The notes: a model not told the origin generated them from the letters alone. A stretch of 64,000 nt of DNA from Peribacillus kribbensis DSM 17871 (GCF_000430765.1 NZ_KE387241.1:81617-145616); one strand, 5' to 3'. Shown: positions 44,952 through 54,722, counted from the first letter of the stretch. Numbers and translations: made by a program.

Positions 44952-45899
44952 ATGAATCTGGATTTTTTGAATAAAGAAATTAAAAAAGAAAAGGTGAACT
45001 GCTGTCTAATTTATCAAAACCAAGATCTCCAATATTCCTACTATAAAAACAATAAGCAGCGGGATAAGCTGCACAAGCTCAACTCCTGCACCAAAAGCAT
45101 TCTCTCGATTTTGATAGCAATAGCTATAGATAAAGGATATATCCCATCCATTCATACCCCCATACGATTTTACTTCCCAAAAGTCCTCTCTTCACAGGCG
45201 GACCCCAGAAAAAAGGAGTTAACCATCCGCCATCTGCTGACAATGTCTGATGGATTGGACTTTCCGGAACTTGGGGAATGGAACAGCTTTGCACCCATGG
45301 TGTACCATCACGATATCATTAAGTTTGTTTTGGATAGACCCCTTATACACGAGCCTGGGACCCACATGAATTACAATTCCGGATGCTCCCACATCCTGTC
45401 GGGCATCCTTCAGCTCTCAGCTGGGATGAAGACAGAAGAGTTTGCAGTAAAGCATCTATTTAAGCCGCTTGGCATCTCAGAATACAGATGGTATGAGGAT
45501 CGGATGAAAATTAACAAGGGTGCGGACGGACTGGTCCTTAAAGCAGAGGATATGATCAAGATTGGATGTCTAATGCTTCAAAAAGGGCTGTACAGTGGAA
45601 AGAGAGTGGTTTCTGAAGAATGGCTTCTGGAAAGTATAAAGCCCAACCTTTTAACCTATGAATTTATCGGACATCATGGGATGCACTGGTGGGTGAATAA
45701 ACTGGAGCCCTTGAACGATTTTTCTCCAAAAAATTCATTCTACTTTGCCCTTGGCTTTGGAGGACAATATATCATCGTACTTCCTTCCCTCCAAATGGTC
45801 ATAGTTATAACAGGTGAATTGTACCATGACAGCCTGAAGCCGATGAGAATTATTAGAGAGAAACTATTCCCTGTTCTTAAAGAAAACCTGCCATCATAA
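44952..45899 (+). CDS. Serine hydrolase, beta-lactamase/DD-peptidase fold
   Basis: 315 residues. The class C-type catalytic SxxK is SCTK (about 51-54), the Tyr motif is YNS (in MNYNSGCSH), and the third motif region is near GFGGQ. There is no signal peptide or membrane anchor, so it is likely cytoplasmic. It may act as an esterase or peptide amidase rather than a beta-lactamase. The ATG follows AGGAAG. Divergent from the orphan permease operon and 175-200 bp from its start. Confidence 0.83.
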   Translation: MNLDFLNKEIKKEKVNCCLIYQNQDLQYSYYKNNKQRDKLHKLNSCTKSILSILIAIAIDKGYIPSIHTPIRFYFPKVLSSQADPRKKELTIRHLLTMSDGLDFPELGEWNSFAPMVYHHDIIKFVLDRPLIHEPGTHMNYNSGCSHILSGILQLSAGMKTEEFAVKHLFKPLGISEYRWYEDRMKINKGADGLVLKAEDMIKIGCLMLQKGLYSGKRVVSEEWLLESIKPNLLTYEFIGHHGMHWWVNKLEPLNDFSPKNSFYFALGFGGQYIIVLPSLQMVIVITGELYHDSLKPMRIIREKLFPVLKENLPS

Positions 45900-45957
45900 T
45901 CTTGGCAATTTTTTCTCATTAAAACATTATCATACTATAAAGAAGGAGGTTAACTAT

Positions 45958-46143
45958 ATGGCGAAAAAGTCCATGATTATCAAGCAAAAGCGTACACTTA
46001 AATTTATGGTCCAAGAATATACACGATGTGAAAAATGCGGACGTCCGCACTCTGTCTATAAAAAGTTTAAGCTTTGCCGTATTTGCTTCAGAGAGCTAGC
46101 CTACAAAGGGCAGATTCCTGGAGTGAGAAAGGCAAGCTGGTAA
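45958..46143 (+). CDS. rpsN: 30S ribosomal protein S14, zinc-binding type
   Basis: 61 residues, type Z. It has the zinc ribbon [12 protein letters not shown] and the C-terminal [13 protein letters not shown] typical of S14. It is outside the S10/spc ribosomal operon and differs at several places from the usual sequence ([13 protein letters not shown]), so it is probably a second copy. A strong AAGGAGG lies before the ATG. A zinc-free paralog would lack the four Cys, so this is not the Zur-regulated RpsNB type. Confidence 0.9.
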   Translation: MAKKSMIIKQKRTLKFMVQEYTRCEKCGRPHSVYKKFKLCRICFRELAYKGQIPGVRKASW

Positions 46144-46145
46144 TA

Positions 46146-46174
46146 AGCCTCCTGATTGGAGGCTTATTTTTTTG
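46146..46174 (+). terminator. rpsN terminator
   Basis: AAGCCTCC-tgatt-GGAGGCTT followed by A and seven T. Confidence 0.85.
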
Positions 46175-46546
46175 GTTATCAAGCATTAGATAACCATACG
46201 CCCGGCTCAGCCAGCTCCGGAATCCATCTCGGCGCAAAGAATAAAAAAGGCAAGCTTAGCTTAAACGAATGTACTATAATCCTGGTGGTATTTTTATTAT
46301 TCTGCAAAAAAGTTCTTTTTCATGTGCTTCGATGAAAACTACTTACCGCATTTTAGAAAAAACACACCTTTATTCTTCAAATTCCAGCAACATTTATCCA
46401 ATTTTTGGTTTAACTATTAAAATACAACTAGTTAAACCAGGCAGAATTAATGCCATTTAACTGTTAAATTCCCCATTATCCGCAGTTTCTCTATCATTTT
46501 TCCGGTAGCACCTTATAGTTAAATTGTCTGAATATAAGGAAATTTA

Positions 46547-46602
46547 CCTATATGTTTATCTCAATTTTTAGAATATTATGGGATTATACTAAAACATATA
46601 GG
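46547..46602 (+). promoter_or_regulatory. Inverted repeat in the inhA leader
   Basis: CCTATATGTTT (46547-46557) and AAACATATAGG (46592-46602) are perfectly complementary, 34 bases apart. The right arm enters the ribosome-binding site AGGGGGG. It is either a regulator operator around a -10 like TATACT (46584-46589) or, if transcription starts upstream, an RNA hairpin masking the site. The rest of 46175-46546 shows no gene. Confidence 0.45.
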
Positions 46603-46613
46603 GGGGTTCTTTA

Positions 46614-49013
46614 TTGAACAAGTTCTTTAAGACAGGCATTACTTCAGTAGTAGTAGCAGGTACTCTCTTCACTGGCCTTCCCGGCTATATGGCAGGTCCT
46701 GTTCAAGCGCAGACTACAATTGAGGCTAATGTCTCTAATTCACATGGTTCACTCGACAAGGCCATTGTCAATGACGATAAATTGCTCGAGGCCTTAATCA
46801 AGCGCGGAGAAATTTCTGCAAAGGCTTCTGCAGCAGACAAACAAAAAGCGCTGCAGAACTATCTTGATTTAAAAGGGAAGCAGGATTCTGTTAAGCAGAA
46901 GGATCCTCTTGCTCCAAAGGTGAAGGCAGCTGAATCTACTAAACAGAAAAAATTCAAAAACTTTAATAATGGTCTATTAAATGGCAGCGGTAACAAGAAC
47001 GGCCATTTAAAGGGCAATCCTGATCCAGTTAAAGAAGGTACTTCCCCTGGAATCCAGAAACAAGGAAAGCTATTAACTTTGATGGTTGAGTTCTCTGATG
47101 TTGAGCACAACAATATCAAGCCTGAGGATACTGACAACTATTACAAGGATTATAATACTGAACACTATGAAAATATGATTTTCGGCAAAAAGGGAGAATA
47201 TAAAGGCCCTAGCGGCGAGGATCAGATTTCACAGAAGCAATTCTATGAAGAGCAGTCAGGCGGCACCTATACTGTGGATGGACAAGCCTACGGCTGGCTT
47301 AAGGTTCCTGGCACTGCGGCATATTATGGAGCAGACAAGTCTACTGGAGGTCATGACAATGTGACTCCAGGAGGTTCAAAGCAATTAGTAATAGATGCTT
47401 ATGCTGCAGCTAAGGCGGCTGGTATTCCATTGAAAGACTATGACTTAGAGGATCCGCATGATTTAGACGGAGACGGAAACTTCTGGGAGCCGGACGGCCT
47501 TGTTGACCACCTGCAGATCATCCATTCCGGAATGGGCCAGGAAGCTGGCGGCGGAGCTCAGGGCGATAACGCAATCTGGTCCCACCGTTCTGCTAAATTC
47601 GTAGATCCTGATGGCTTAGGAAAAGGACTGCCAGGTTTCTATGATTACACCATGATGCCTGAAGATGGTGCAACCGGTGTATTCGCACACGAATACGGCC
47701 ACGATCTAGGCCTTCCTGATGAATATGACACCATCTACTCTGGTACTGGTGAGGCAATCGGCTATTGGTCCATCATGGCAAGCGGCTCCTGGGCTGGTAA
47801 AATCCCTGGTGCAGAACCTACTGGCTTCTCTCCGTGGGCTAAGCAGTACTTCCAGTCTACCTTGGGCGGTAAATGGACTGCGCCAACTGTTGTAAACTGG
47901 GATCAAGTATCAACAACAGGTACACAGCTCCTGCTTGACCAGGCTAACTCACCGCTTGGACAGAATAATCAGGCAATCCGTGTAAACCTGCCGAAAAAGA
48001 AAACACCTGTAAACACTCCAGCAGCCGGTTCCTACGAATATTGGGGCGGCCAGGCTGATGAAATGGACAACAGCATGGTTACCTCTGTTGACCTTACAGG
48101 AAAGTCTTCAGCAACTTTAACCTTTGATGCTTGGTATGACATGGAAGAGCAATGGGATTTTGCTTTTGTTCAAGTTTCTACTGACAACGGGGCAACTTGG
48201 AAGTCGCTAGGAAATGGTAACACACGCAGTGATGTGGTTCCTGAAGGCTATCCAACAATCCTAAATTCAATGCCTGGATTCACTGGAAACTCCGACGGCT
48301 GGAAGCCACAGTCCTTTGACCTTTCAGCTTACAAAGGACAAAAAATTCAGCTGCGTCTGCGTTCAGCAACTGACTGGGGCACTTCAAATGTCGGATTCTT
48401 TGCTGACAACATTAAAGTAACAGCCGATGGTGCTACACTGGTAGACGATGGTGCAGAAAATGCTGCTTCCCCATTCACTTTAAAAGGCTTCCAGAAGTTT
48501 GATGGGAACAAACTGACTGACCACTACTACCTGCTTGAATGGAGAAACCACAAGGGCGTTGACGAAGGCCTTGGACACATTGCCCGCGGTGCATCCTTGA
48601 TGAGCTATGACGGCGGATTAGTTGTATGGTATGCAGATGACAGCTTTACTGAGAACTGGACTGGGGTGCACCCTGGCGATGGCTATTTGGGGGTTGTGGA
48701 TGCACATCCAAACACAAACCTTTTATGGGATATGGCGGATAGGTCTCCTGCAAAACAAGCCAGCACCCGCTACCATATCGCCGACGCTGCATTCGGTTTA
48801 AATCCGACTTCTGGTTTAAATATTAATTATCCAGGAGTACAGACTCTAACACTATCCAGCCAGCCTGCTGTATCTCTATTCAACGACAGCAGCTCATTTG
48901 CTAACACATTTATGCCGGATGCCGGCCGTAACCTTACTAACTATGGCCTAAAGGTCCGAGTGAATGGGCAAGCAGTTGATAAATCTGTTGGTTCTGTTGT
49001 GATCTATAAATAA
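46614..49013 (+). CDS. inhA: Immune inhibitor A, secreted M6 metalloprotease
   Basis: 799 residues. Sec signal peptide (KFFKTGITSVVVAGTLFTGL..VQAQ, cleavage near 33), a propeptide, then the M6 catalytic domain with HEYGHDLGLPDEYD (zinc His 359 and 363, base Glu 360). Beta-sandwich domains follow in the C-terminal third (AQVSTDNGATWKSLGNG-like stretch and SAYKGQKIQLRLRSATDWG). The InhA family degrades host antimicrobial peptides and extracellular proteins in Bacillus; in a saprophyte it may just feed on proteins. TTG start after AGGGGGG. Confidence 0.93.
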   Translation: MNKFFKTGITSVVVAGTLFTGLPGYMAGPVQAQTTIEANVSNSHGSLDKAIVNDDKLLEALIKRGEISAKASAADKQKALQNYLDLKGKQDSVKQKDPLAPKVKAAESTKQKKFKNFNNGLLNGSGNKNGHLKGNPDPVKEGTSPGIQKQGKLLTLMVEFSDVEHNNIKPEDTDNYYKDYNTEHYENMIFGKKGEYKGPSGEDQISQKQFYEEQSGGTYTVDGQAYGWLKVPGTAAYYGADKSTGGHDNVTPGGSKQLVIDAYAAAKAAGIPLKDYDLEDPHDLDGDGNFWEPDGLVDHLQIIHSGMGQEAGGGAQGDNAIWSHRSAKFVDPDGLGKGLPGFYDYTMMPEDGATGVFAHEYGHDLGLPDEYDTIYSGTGEAIGYWSIMASGSWAGKIPGAEPTGFSPWAKQYFQSTLGGKWTAPTVVNWDQVSTTGTQLLLDQANSPLGQNNQAIRVNLPKKKTPVNTPAAGSYEYWGGQADEMDNSMVTSVDLTGKSSATLTFDAWYDMEEQWDFAFVQVSTDNGATWKSLGNGNTRSDVVPEGYPTILNSMPGFTGNSDGWKPQSFDLSAYKGQKIQLRLRSATDWGTSNVGFFADNIKVTADGATLVDDGAENAASPFTLKGFQKFDGNKLTDHYYLLEWRNHKGVDEGLGHIARGASLMSYDGGLVVWYADDSFTENWTGVHPGDGYLGVVDAHPNTNLLWDMADRSPAKQASTRYHIADAAFGLNPTSGLNINYPGVQTLTLSSQPAVSLFNDSSSFANTFMPDAGRNLTNYGLKVRVNGQAVDKSVGSVVIYK

Positions 49014-49040
49014 CATTACAGTTTGATAGCTTTAAGTTTG

Positions 49041-49080
49041 AAAACCTCTTGTCCAGCATTGTGGACGAGAGGTTTTTTAT
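49041..49080 (+). terminator. inhA terminator
   Basis: AAACCTCTTGTCCA pairs with TGGACGAGAGGTTT (one mismatch), followed by TTTTTATT. Confidence 0.85.
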
Positions 49081-49305
49081 TCAATCACTCATGAAAAGGA
49101 TTTATAAACATCACCGATAAAATTAAGGATTGAAAGTCCTTGCTTCTCTCATCTAAGATTGTTCAAAGCTTTCAGCAAAGCTTAATAAGGCCGTTTGGAT
49201 TTATATCCTTCTCCTTATGTCTATGCTCTGGTTTATGGTTGTGAAGCCGTCTCTGTTGGTAAGTCATTACACTATTAACGGAGCTATAATTGAATAGTTC
49301 AGGAG

Positions 49306-49390
49306 TGTTCAGGATAAGTGTTCAGGATAAGTGTTCAGGATAAGTGTTCAGGATAAGTGTTCAGGATAAGTGTTCAGGATAAGTGTTCAT
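49306..49390. repeat. 13-bp tandem repeat, six copies plus a partial
   Basis: Six identical TGTTCAGGATAAG units run from 49306 to 49383, followed by TGTTCATAAGG. A TTCAGGAG half-unit precedes them. The period of 13 is out of frame with coding. It abuts the broken DUF2533 gene. The stretch 49081-49305 has no recognisable feature. Confidence 0.9.
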
Positions 49391-49395
49391 AAGGA

Positions 49396-49640
49396 TTTTA
49401 AAAAAATGCTGAGAAGCAAAACAAGATTTATAATCAATTTCTGCCTCTGGATGAGAAAAGAGAGCAATATATTGAGCAAGCCTTGCGTTATGCCAGCAGG
49501 GCTCTTCATTCAGCACCGGTCCCATCAATGAAGTCACAGATAAAATTAACCGGATGGAAATGAGTATTATACCAAAACGCAAACATGTAACAGCTGAGGC
49601 GATCCGGGAATATGTAAGTAAACTGCAGAAGGAAAAATAG
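49396..49640 (+). pseudogene. Broken DUF2533 (YpbS-like) gene
   Basis: One frame gives NAEKQNKIYNQFLPLDEKRE and on to ALRYASRALHS; the next frame continues INEVTDKINRMEMSIIPKRK and VTAEAIREYVSKLQKEK to a stop at 49638. Together they match the short DUF2533 family, with a frameshift near 49510 and a missing start: a TAA precedes the first frame just behind the 13-bp repeats. DUF2533 assignment is from memory of the DKINEVT..IN pattern. Confidence 0.6.
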
Positions 49641-49767
49641 AAGCTATTAAGTGGATAAGGGCTGAATGCTCTAGGGGGTTTCCTCCCTTCAACTGCTTAA
49701 GCCATCTTTATTTTAATTGTTATATTATCTGATCCCAGAGGAAAGCTAGTTATATGGAGGCGATAAA

Positions 49768-49989
49768 ATGGCAGATAAAGAACAAGGTGGAAGCACTGGA
49801 CAGAAGAGATCAAGCGGCAGCCATGCTGTTGACGTGAGCAGTTTATCCACAAACAGTATTCAGAATCCTGATATCCGCTCACATGGCAGAGGGCCGGTAA
49901 AAATAAATGATCAAGAAGCTACATCCCTTAATAATGCAATATTTGATCATTCTAACAGTGAATTTTATGATGGTGACGAGTTCCGGTAG
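49768..49989 (+). CDS. Small hydrophilic hypothetical protein (73 aa)
   Basis: Begins MADKEQGGSTGQKRSSG and is rich in Ser, Asn, Asp and Gly with no Cys or membrane segment, so it is probably disordered. TATGGAGG lies seven bases before the ATG, and a strong terminator follows. I do not know the family. Confidence 0.6.
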   Translation: MADKEQGGSTGQKRSSGSHAVDVSSLSTNSIQNPDIRSHGRGPVKINDQEATSLNNAIFDHSNSEFYDGDEFR

Positions 49990-50005
49990 AAGTCCATAGA
50001 ACAGG

Positions 50006-50038
50006 AAAAGACCAGGCCATAAATTGCCTGGTCTTTTT
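50006..50038. terminator. Bidirectional terminator between the 73-aa gene and cstA
   Basis: AAAAGACCAGGC-cataaatt-GCCTGGTCTTTT, T-runs in both directions. Confidence 0.85.
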
Positions 50039-50041
50039 GCT

Positions 50042-51835
50042 TTATGCTGTTTTTCTGCTTAATTTCACTTCAGGCCTGTTCCAATTTTCAAGCCAGTTTT
50101 TCACGGCTGTGACCATAATGACTACTCCCAATACAAGCATGATGATTGATAAAATGCCATTTAGCACATTGTAGCCTGCAGCCGCCGAATTAAGGTATAC
50201 ATTTTTAACCATCCAGTAGCCCGCATAATTGACGGTTACGTATAGATATGCAAGCGGGATCAAACATGTCAGCATATACCTGCGCTTGTCGGCAACCTTC
50301 AGGATGACGGTAGCACCAATGATCAGTCCGATTGATGCCATCAGCTGATTCGATACTCCGAACAATGCCCAGACAGAGCCGATGTCCCCGGAGAATAACA
50401 GGTAGCCCCATAATAGACAGGCAAGCGCACTTGCAAAGATATTACCCGGAATCCAATCTACACGTTTTAATGGCTTATAAAAGGCACCGCCGAAATCCTG
50501 AATTAAGTAGCGGGCAACACGGGTCCCTGAATCAATCGCCGTCAAGATAAATAGTGCTTCAAACATGATTACGAACTGGAAGAAGAACGAGGCAAGCTTT
50601 GAGAACCATGGAATGTCTGTGAATATATATGTCATCCCTACAGCGAGTGTAACAGCTCCCCCAGTTCGTCCTTCCAGGTTCAGGCCGATTTCCTTGCTTA
50701 GCTGTGGCAGGTTCACCGTATCCATACCAAGTGTTTTGAACACTTCAGGAGCAGAGTTAATAGCAAAATAATCTCCTGGATGAAGCGCAGTTGCAGCCAC
50801 AAGAGCCATAATACCGACAACACACTCAACAAGCATCGCACCGAAGCCTACAGATTTAATATCGGTCCATCGGTCAAGCATTTTGGGCGTTGTACCGGAG
50901 CCGACAAAGGCGTGAAAGCCGGAAATGGCCCCACATGCTATCGTTATAGAAATGAACGGCCAGACTGGACCATTTAACACCGGTCCGCCGCCATGGATAA
51001 ACTTAGTAAAAGCAGGCATCTGCAAAGTCGGGTTAACCACAAACACACCAGCGATTAAAGCAACGAAAACACCGATCTTCATAAAGCTGCTCAAATAATC
51101 TCTAGGCGCAAGCAAAAGCCAGACTGGCAGGGCAGCTGCAAAAAATGCGTAAACAGGAAGTATGATCGATAATGTCTTAACATCAAGGGTCAGCCACTCA
51201 CCCAGCTGTGAATCCTGGATATAGGGCCCGCAGAACACGGCAGCCATAATCAAGATAAAGCCTGCAATGGACGCTCCCTTTAAATTTCCTGTTTTACGGT
51301 GATACAATCCAACAGCCATTGCAATAGGGATGGTAATTCCTACAGAGAATGTTCCCCAAGGGTTATTTTCCAATGCATGAAGCACCACCATGGACAAGCC
51401 TGCCATTGTAATCGTAATGATAAAAAGCATAGCAAGTCCTGTACAAAAGCCGGCTACAGGGCCTAATTCCTTCTTAGCAACCTCTGCAAGGGATTCACCC
51501 CTCTGTCTCATGGAAGCAAATAATACGACTGCATCATGGACAGCTCCCCCTATAACTGCACCTATTAACAGCCATAGCAGGCCGGGAAGATATCCGAATT
51601 GTGCCGCAAGAATGGGTCCTACAAGCGGTCCCGCCGCCGCTATGGCAGCAAAATGGTGGCCGAATGTAACCCAGCGGTTCGTCGGCACATAGTCTTTTCC
51701 GTCCTCAAATTCATGGGCAGGAGTCTTTTTTGAATCGTCCAATTTTAATACCTTGACGGCCATAAATGTACCGTACAAACGATAAGCTATCATTAGGATA
51801 CAAATAGAGCCTATTACCATTGTAATCGCATTCAT
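50042..51835 (-). CDS. cstA: CstA-family pyruvate/peptide transporter
   Basis: 597 residues with about sixteen hydrophobic segments. The CstA signatures NRWVTFGHHFAAIAAAGPLVGP and GAISGFHAFVGSGTTPKML are clear. E. coli CstA and BtsT import pyruvate and perhaps peptides during carbon starvation. The LytS/LytT pair just upstream on the same strand mirrors BtsSR-btsT, so pyruvate is the likely substrate. Own promoter in 51836-51975. Confidence 0.92.
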   Translation of the reverse strand: MNAITMVIGSICILMIAYRLYGTFMAVKVLKLDDSKKTPAHEFEDGKDYVPTNRWVTFGHHFAAIAAAGPLVGPILAAQFGYLPGLLWLLIGAVIGGAVHDAVVLFASMRQRGESLAEVAKKELGPVAGFCTGLAMLFIITITMAGLSMVVLHALENNPWGTFSVGITIPIAMAVGLYHRKTGNLKGASIAGFILIMAAVFCGPYIQDSQLGEWLTLDVKTLSIILPVYAFFAAALPVWLLLAPRDYLSSFMKIGVFVALIAGVFVVNPTLQMPAFTKFIHGGGPVLNGPVWPFISITIACGAISGFHAFVGSGTTPKMLDRWTDIKSVGFGAMLVECVVGIMALVAATALHPGDYFAINSAPEVFKTLGMDTVNLPQLSKEIGLNLEGRTGGAVTLAVGMTYIFTDIPWFSKLASFFFQFVIMFEALFILTAIDSGTRVARYLIQDFGGAFYKPLKRVDWIPGNIFASALACLLWGYLLFSGDIGSVWALFGVSNQLMASIGLIIGATVILKVADKRRYMLTCLIPLAYLYVTVNYAGYWMVKNVYLNSAAAGYNVLNGILSIIMLVLGVVIMVTAVKNWLENWNRPEVKLSRKTA

Positions 51836-51978
51836 TTTTCTGCCTCCTCATGTTTGTATAAAACAAATATACCTTATGAAAACGAAATGTCAGCGTTTTC
51901 AATGCAAACAACAAAGAATATGGCCTGAGTTGCAGCCAAAGGAGGCTGAAATGCAAGAATGAAAGCGGATAAATAAAA

Positions 51979-52004
51979 CCCAATGCGGCGAAGACAGCAT
52001 TGGG
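51979..52004 (-). terminator. lytST terminator
   Basis: CCCAATG/CATTGGG hairpin followed by TTTTATTT on the minus strand; separates lytT from the cstA promoter. Confidence 0.7.
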
Positions 52005-52016
52005 CCTAATCATAAT

Positions 52017-52757
52017 TTAAAAGCCAATCAGGGTCCTGAGATCTTTAACATAAGTCCTGCTTACGGGCACCTTTGAATGGTCTTTCATAATTAAGTTGTA
52101 AGTAGAATTAAACCATGGCTCTATTTCAGCTATATGGTCCAGATTTACTAAGTAGCTCCTATGTACCCGCACAAGCCGATTGGGGCTCAGCTTCTTTTCA
52201 ACCGCAGTCAGGGTATCTGCGGCTTTATATTCTGAATCTAAGGTTTTGATCAAGGTTTTTCCCTCATCTGTAGCAATATAGACAATGGAACTGATATCAA
52301 CGAGCACAATCCGTTCATCGGAGGCGACTGCAAACTTTCCTGTCCCCTGCTCTTTATGTGTTTGAGAAGCAGGAGCAATCCTGGCAGCTCCAATAGTTTT
52401 CAGGCTTTGGATTTTATTAAGAGTCTGCCTGATTCTATCTTCATCAAAGGGCTTTAGAAGATAATCAAAAGCATTCAGCTCAAACGCCTGTAAGGCATAT
52501 TCATCATACGCGGTCGCAAAAACCACAGCCGGTTCCCAGTCCATCTGCTGGATCCGCTCTGCCAGCTCAAGTCCGCTGTCCCCGGATAGGTCGATGTCCA
52601 AGAATACCAGGTCTGGTTTTAGTACGTTAATTTGGGTCAAAGAATCGGCAATGCTTCCTGCTTCACCTATGATCTCTATTTCCTTCGTTCTCATGAGAAG
52701 ATACTTTAATTCATCCCTTGCAAGCGGCTCATCATCCACTAAAAACGCCTTCATCAT
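52017..52757 (-). CDS. lytT: LytTR response regulator
   Basis: 246 residues. Receiver domain with AFLVDDEPLARDEL, phospho-acceptor in DLVFLDIDLSG (about Asp 54) and LLKPFDEDR. The C-terminal LytTR DNA-binding domain has VRVHRSYLVNLDHIAEIEP. It overlaps the end of lytS by 26 bp, so the two are coupled. The likely target is the cstA promoter just downstream. Confidence 0.92.
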   Translation of the reverse strand: MMKAFLVDDEPLARDELKYLLMRTKEIEIIGEAGSIADSLTQINVLKPDLVFLDIDLSGDSGLELAERIQQMDWEPAVVFATAYDEYALQAFELNAFDYLLKPFDEDRIRQTLNKIQSLKTIGAARIAPASQTHKEQGTGKFAVASDERIVLVDISSIVYIATDEGKTLIKTLDSEYKAADTLTAVEKKLSPNRLVRVHRSYLVNLDHIAEIEPWFNSTYNLIMKDHSKVPVSRTYVKDLRTLIGF

Positions 52758-54510
52758 AAAGCTCCCATCCTCCCTTCTTTGCCGATGGAATCCTAATAGC
52801 TATCGCAGTGCCGGCGTCTTCGCTGCTTGATATATTAAACGAGGATTCATTGTTATAGATTCCCTCCAGGCGTTCCCGGATATTAACAAGTGCCGTTCCA
52901 GTCCCGCGCTTTGACTTCACAGGTTCTTTGCCGATCACGTCCAGAACTTCGGGAGCAATTCCCCTGCCATTATCAGTTACCTCAATATACAGGTCATCCC
53001 CTCTATACTGCACAGTTACCGCCACTCTTCCCTTTTGCTTTCCTGAAAAAGCATGCCGGATGCAGTTTTCAACGAGAGGCTGCAGGACAAAGGGCGGCAG
53101 CCGAAATTTCTCCAGACCTGGTCCTATGTCAAACCCGACTTCATATTTATCAGGGAAGCGCGCCTGCTCCAGGGATAAATAGGCCCTGACATGCTCCAGC
53201 TCCTTTTCCAGGGGTATTAACATAGATCTGGCTCCCTGAAGATTACTTCTAAAGAAGTGGCTTAATTCAAGCAGGAGCTTACGGGCCTTTTCGGGGTTTG
53301 TCCGGCAGAGAACCGAGATTGTATTGATGGCATTAAATAAGAAATGAGGATGGACCTGAGCCTGAAGAGCTTTTATTTCAGCATTTTTAAGCAGCTTGCT
53401 TTGCTGCTCTGCCTCCGCCAGTTCCAACTGTGTGGAAAACAGATTGGCAAGCCCCTCCGCCAGCTCCTTCTCAACCTCTGTAAGCTTGTCCGGGTTTGTA
53501 AAATAAAGCTTTAGCGTACCAACCGTTTTTCCATGAACCTTCAATGGAAGGACAACAGCCCCGCGAAGCGGACAGGATTCATGCCTGCACAGAATCTCTT
53601 CACGGCTCTTGGCAGTGATGACCCTTCCCTCTTTCAATACTTTTTTGGTCAAACCCGTTGAGAACCCTTTCGTCGGCACATGATGGTCAGAGGCCGCCCC
53701 GGCATGTGCCAGTACACCCACGGAGTCTGTAATCGCAATGGCATCTGCATCCGTAAGCTGCAGCATGAGCTCAGCTACCTTTAAGCAGGACTCAGAATTC
53801 AGGCCTCTTCTAAAAAACGGCAGAGTCTGGTCTGCAATATAAAAGGCTTTGCTGGTCTGAAGGGCTCTGGCCCTCTCCTGCTCCTTTAAAATGTACTGGA
53901 TAATGAGCATGAATAACAGCATACCCAGTCCGTTAATTACAATCATAGGGATTCCTATAATTTTCACTAACCCCCATGCCAGGTGAAGCGGTTTTGTGAC
54001 CAAAAGAATGATCAACATTTGCATGATCTCCATTACCACTCCCACACTTACTGCAAATAAGGGAGTCAGCGGGGCCCGCCGCTTCCAGAGAAGCCCTAAA
54101 TATCCAGCTGCAAAGCCTGCCAGAATTGCTGAGGCAGCACAGGCAAACGCCGTAAACCCGCCAAGAAGGAATCTGTGGACGCCAGCAATAACTCCTATGC
54201 CCAGCCCTACAACCGGTCCGCCTAGAAGTGACCCAATCACAATACTGATAATCCGGGTATTGGCAATGGCACTATCTGGTTCAATCCCTATTAGCCAGGA
54301 GGTGTCCGCAGCTGAATTGAGATGAATTTCAATACCAGTGTAATTGCTTATCACACCAAACAGACCAAAGACAGCAATTAAAAGGGTTTTCTCGCGCAGC
54401 CCCTGGTCGTGATGGATGATTTTGCGGAAGGATTTCATTTGAGAGAGGAGAAAAACGGCAATTAGAATAACCCCGACTCGTTCAATCATTAAGGGTAATA
54501 AGTGAATCAT
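52732..54510 (-). CDS. lytS: LytS-type sensor histidine kinase
   Basis: 592 residues. Five to six N-terminal helices form the 5TM-5TMR_LYT domain (about 1-190, with IVIGSLLGGPVVGLGIGVIAGVHR-like turns), then a GAF domain (about 225-355). The HisK core has ALQAQVHPHFLFNAINTI (phospho-His) and a HATPase with LVENCIRHA, DNGRGI and GTALVNIRERL. Related kinases sense extracellular pyruvate (BtsS, LytS). Start ATG after GAAGGACAA. Confidence 0.92.
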   Translation of the reverse strand: MIHLLPLMIERVGVILIAVFLLSQMKSFRKIIHHDQGLREKTLLIAVFGLFGVISNYTGIEIHLNSAADTSWLIGIEPDSAIANTRIISIVIGSLLGGPVVGLGIGVIAGVHRFLLGGFTAFACAASAILAGFAAGYLGLLWKRRAPLTPLFAVSVGVVMEIMQMLIILLVTKPLHLAWGLVKIIGIPMIVINGLGMLLFMLIIQYILKEQERARALQTSKAFYIADQTLPFFRRGLNSESCLKVAELMLQLTDADAIAITDSVGVLAHAGAASDHHVPTKGFSTGLTKKVLKEGRVITAKSREEILCRHESCPLRGAVVLPLKVHGKTVGTLKLYFTNPDKLTEVEKELAEGLANLFSTQLELAEAEQQSKLLKNAEIKALQAQVHPHFLFNAINTISVLCRTNPEKARKLLLELSHFFRSNLQGARSMLIPLEKELEHVRAYLSLEQARFPDKYEVGFDIGPGLEKFRLPPFVLQPLVENCIRHAFSGKQKGRVAVTVQYRGDDLYIEVTDNGRGIAPEVLDVIGKEPVKSKRGTGTALVNIRERLEGIYNNESSFNISSSEDAGTAIAIRIPSAKKGGWELYDEGVFSG

Positions 54511-54722
54511 TTGTCCTTCACCTCAGGAAAAGTTGTTCCTTTTATTATACTAGCCATGGACCAATTGTCGAAATTCTTTGTATTGTGCAATTTTTTTACA
54601 ACAAAAAATCAGACGGCGGGACTTTTAATCATATTTTCAAAAAAACTAAGCTTTCATTTTTACCTAGGGAAATTCCTTTGCTACAATTATTTTCAAATGG
54701 GCTGTTGATAGGAGATGGAGAA

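Noticed and set aside
44952-45899. Calling the serine hydrolase a beta-lactamase resistance gene.
   Set aside because: It lacks a signal peptide, and the SxxK fold is shared with many esterases and peptidases.
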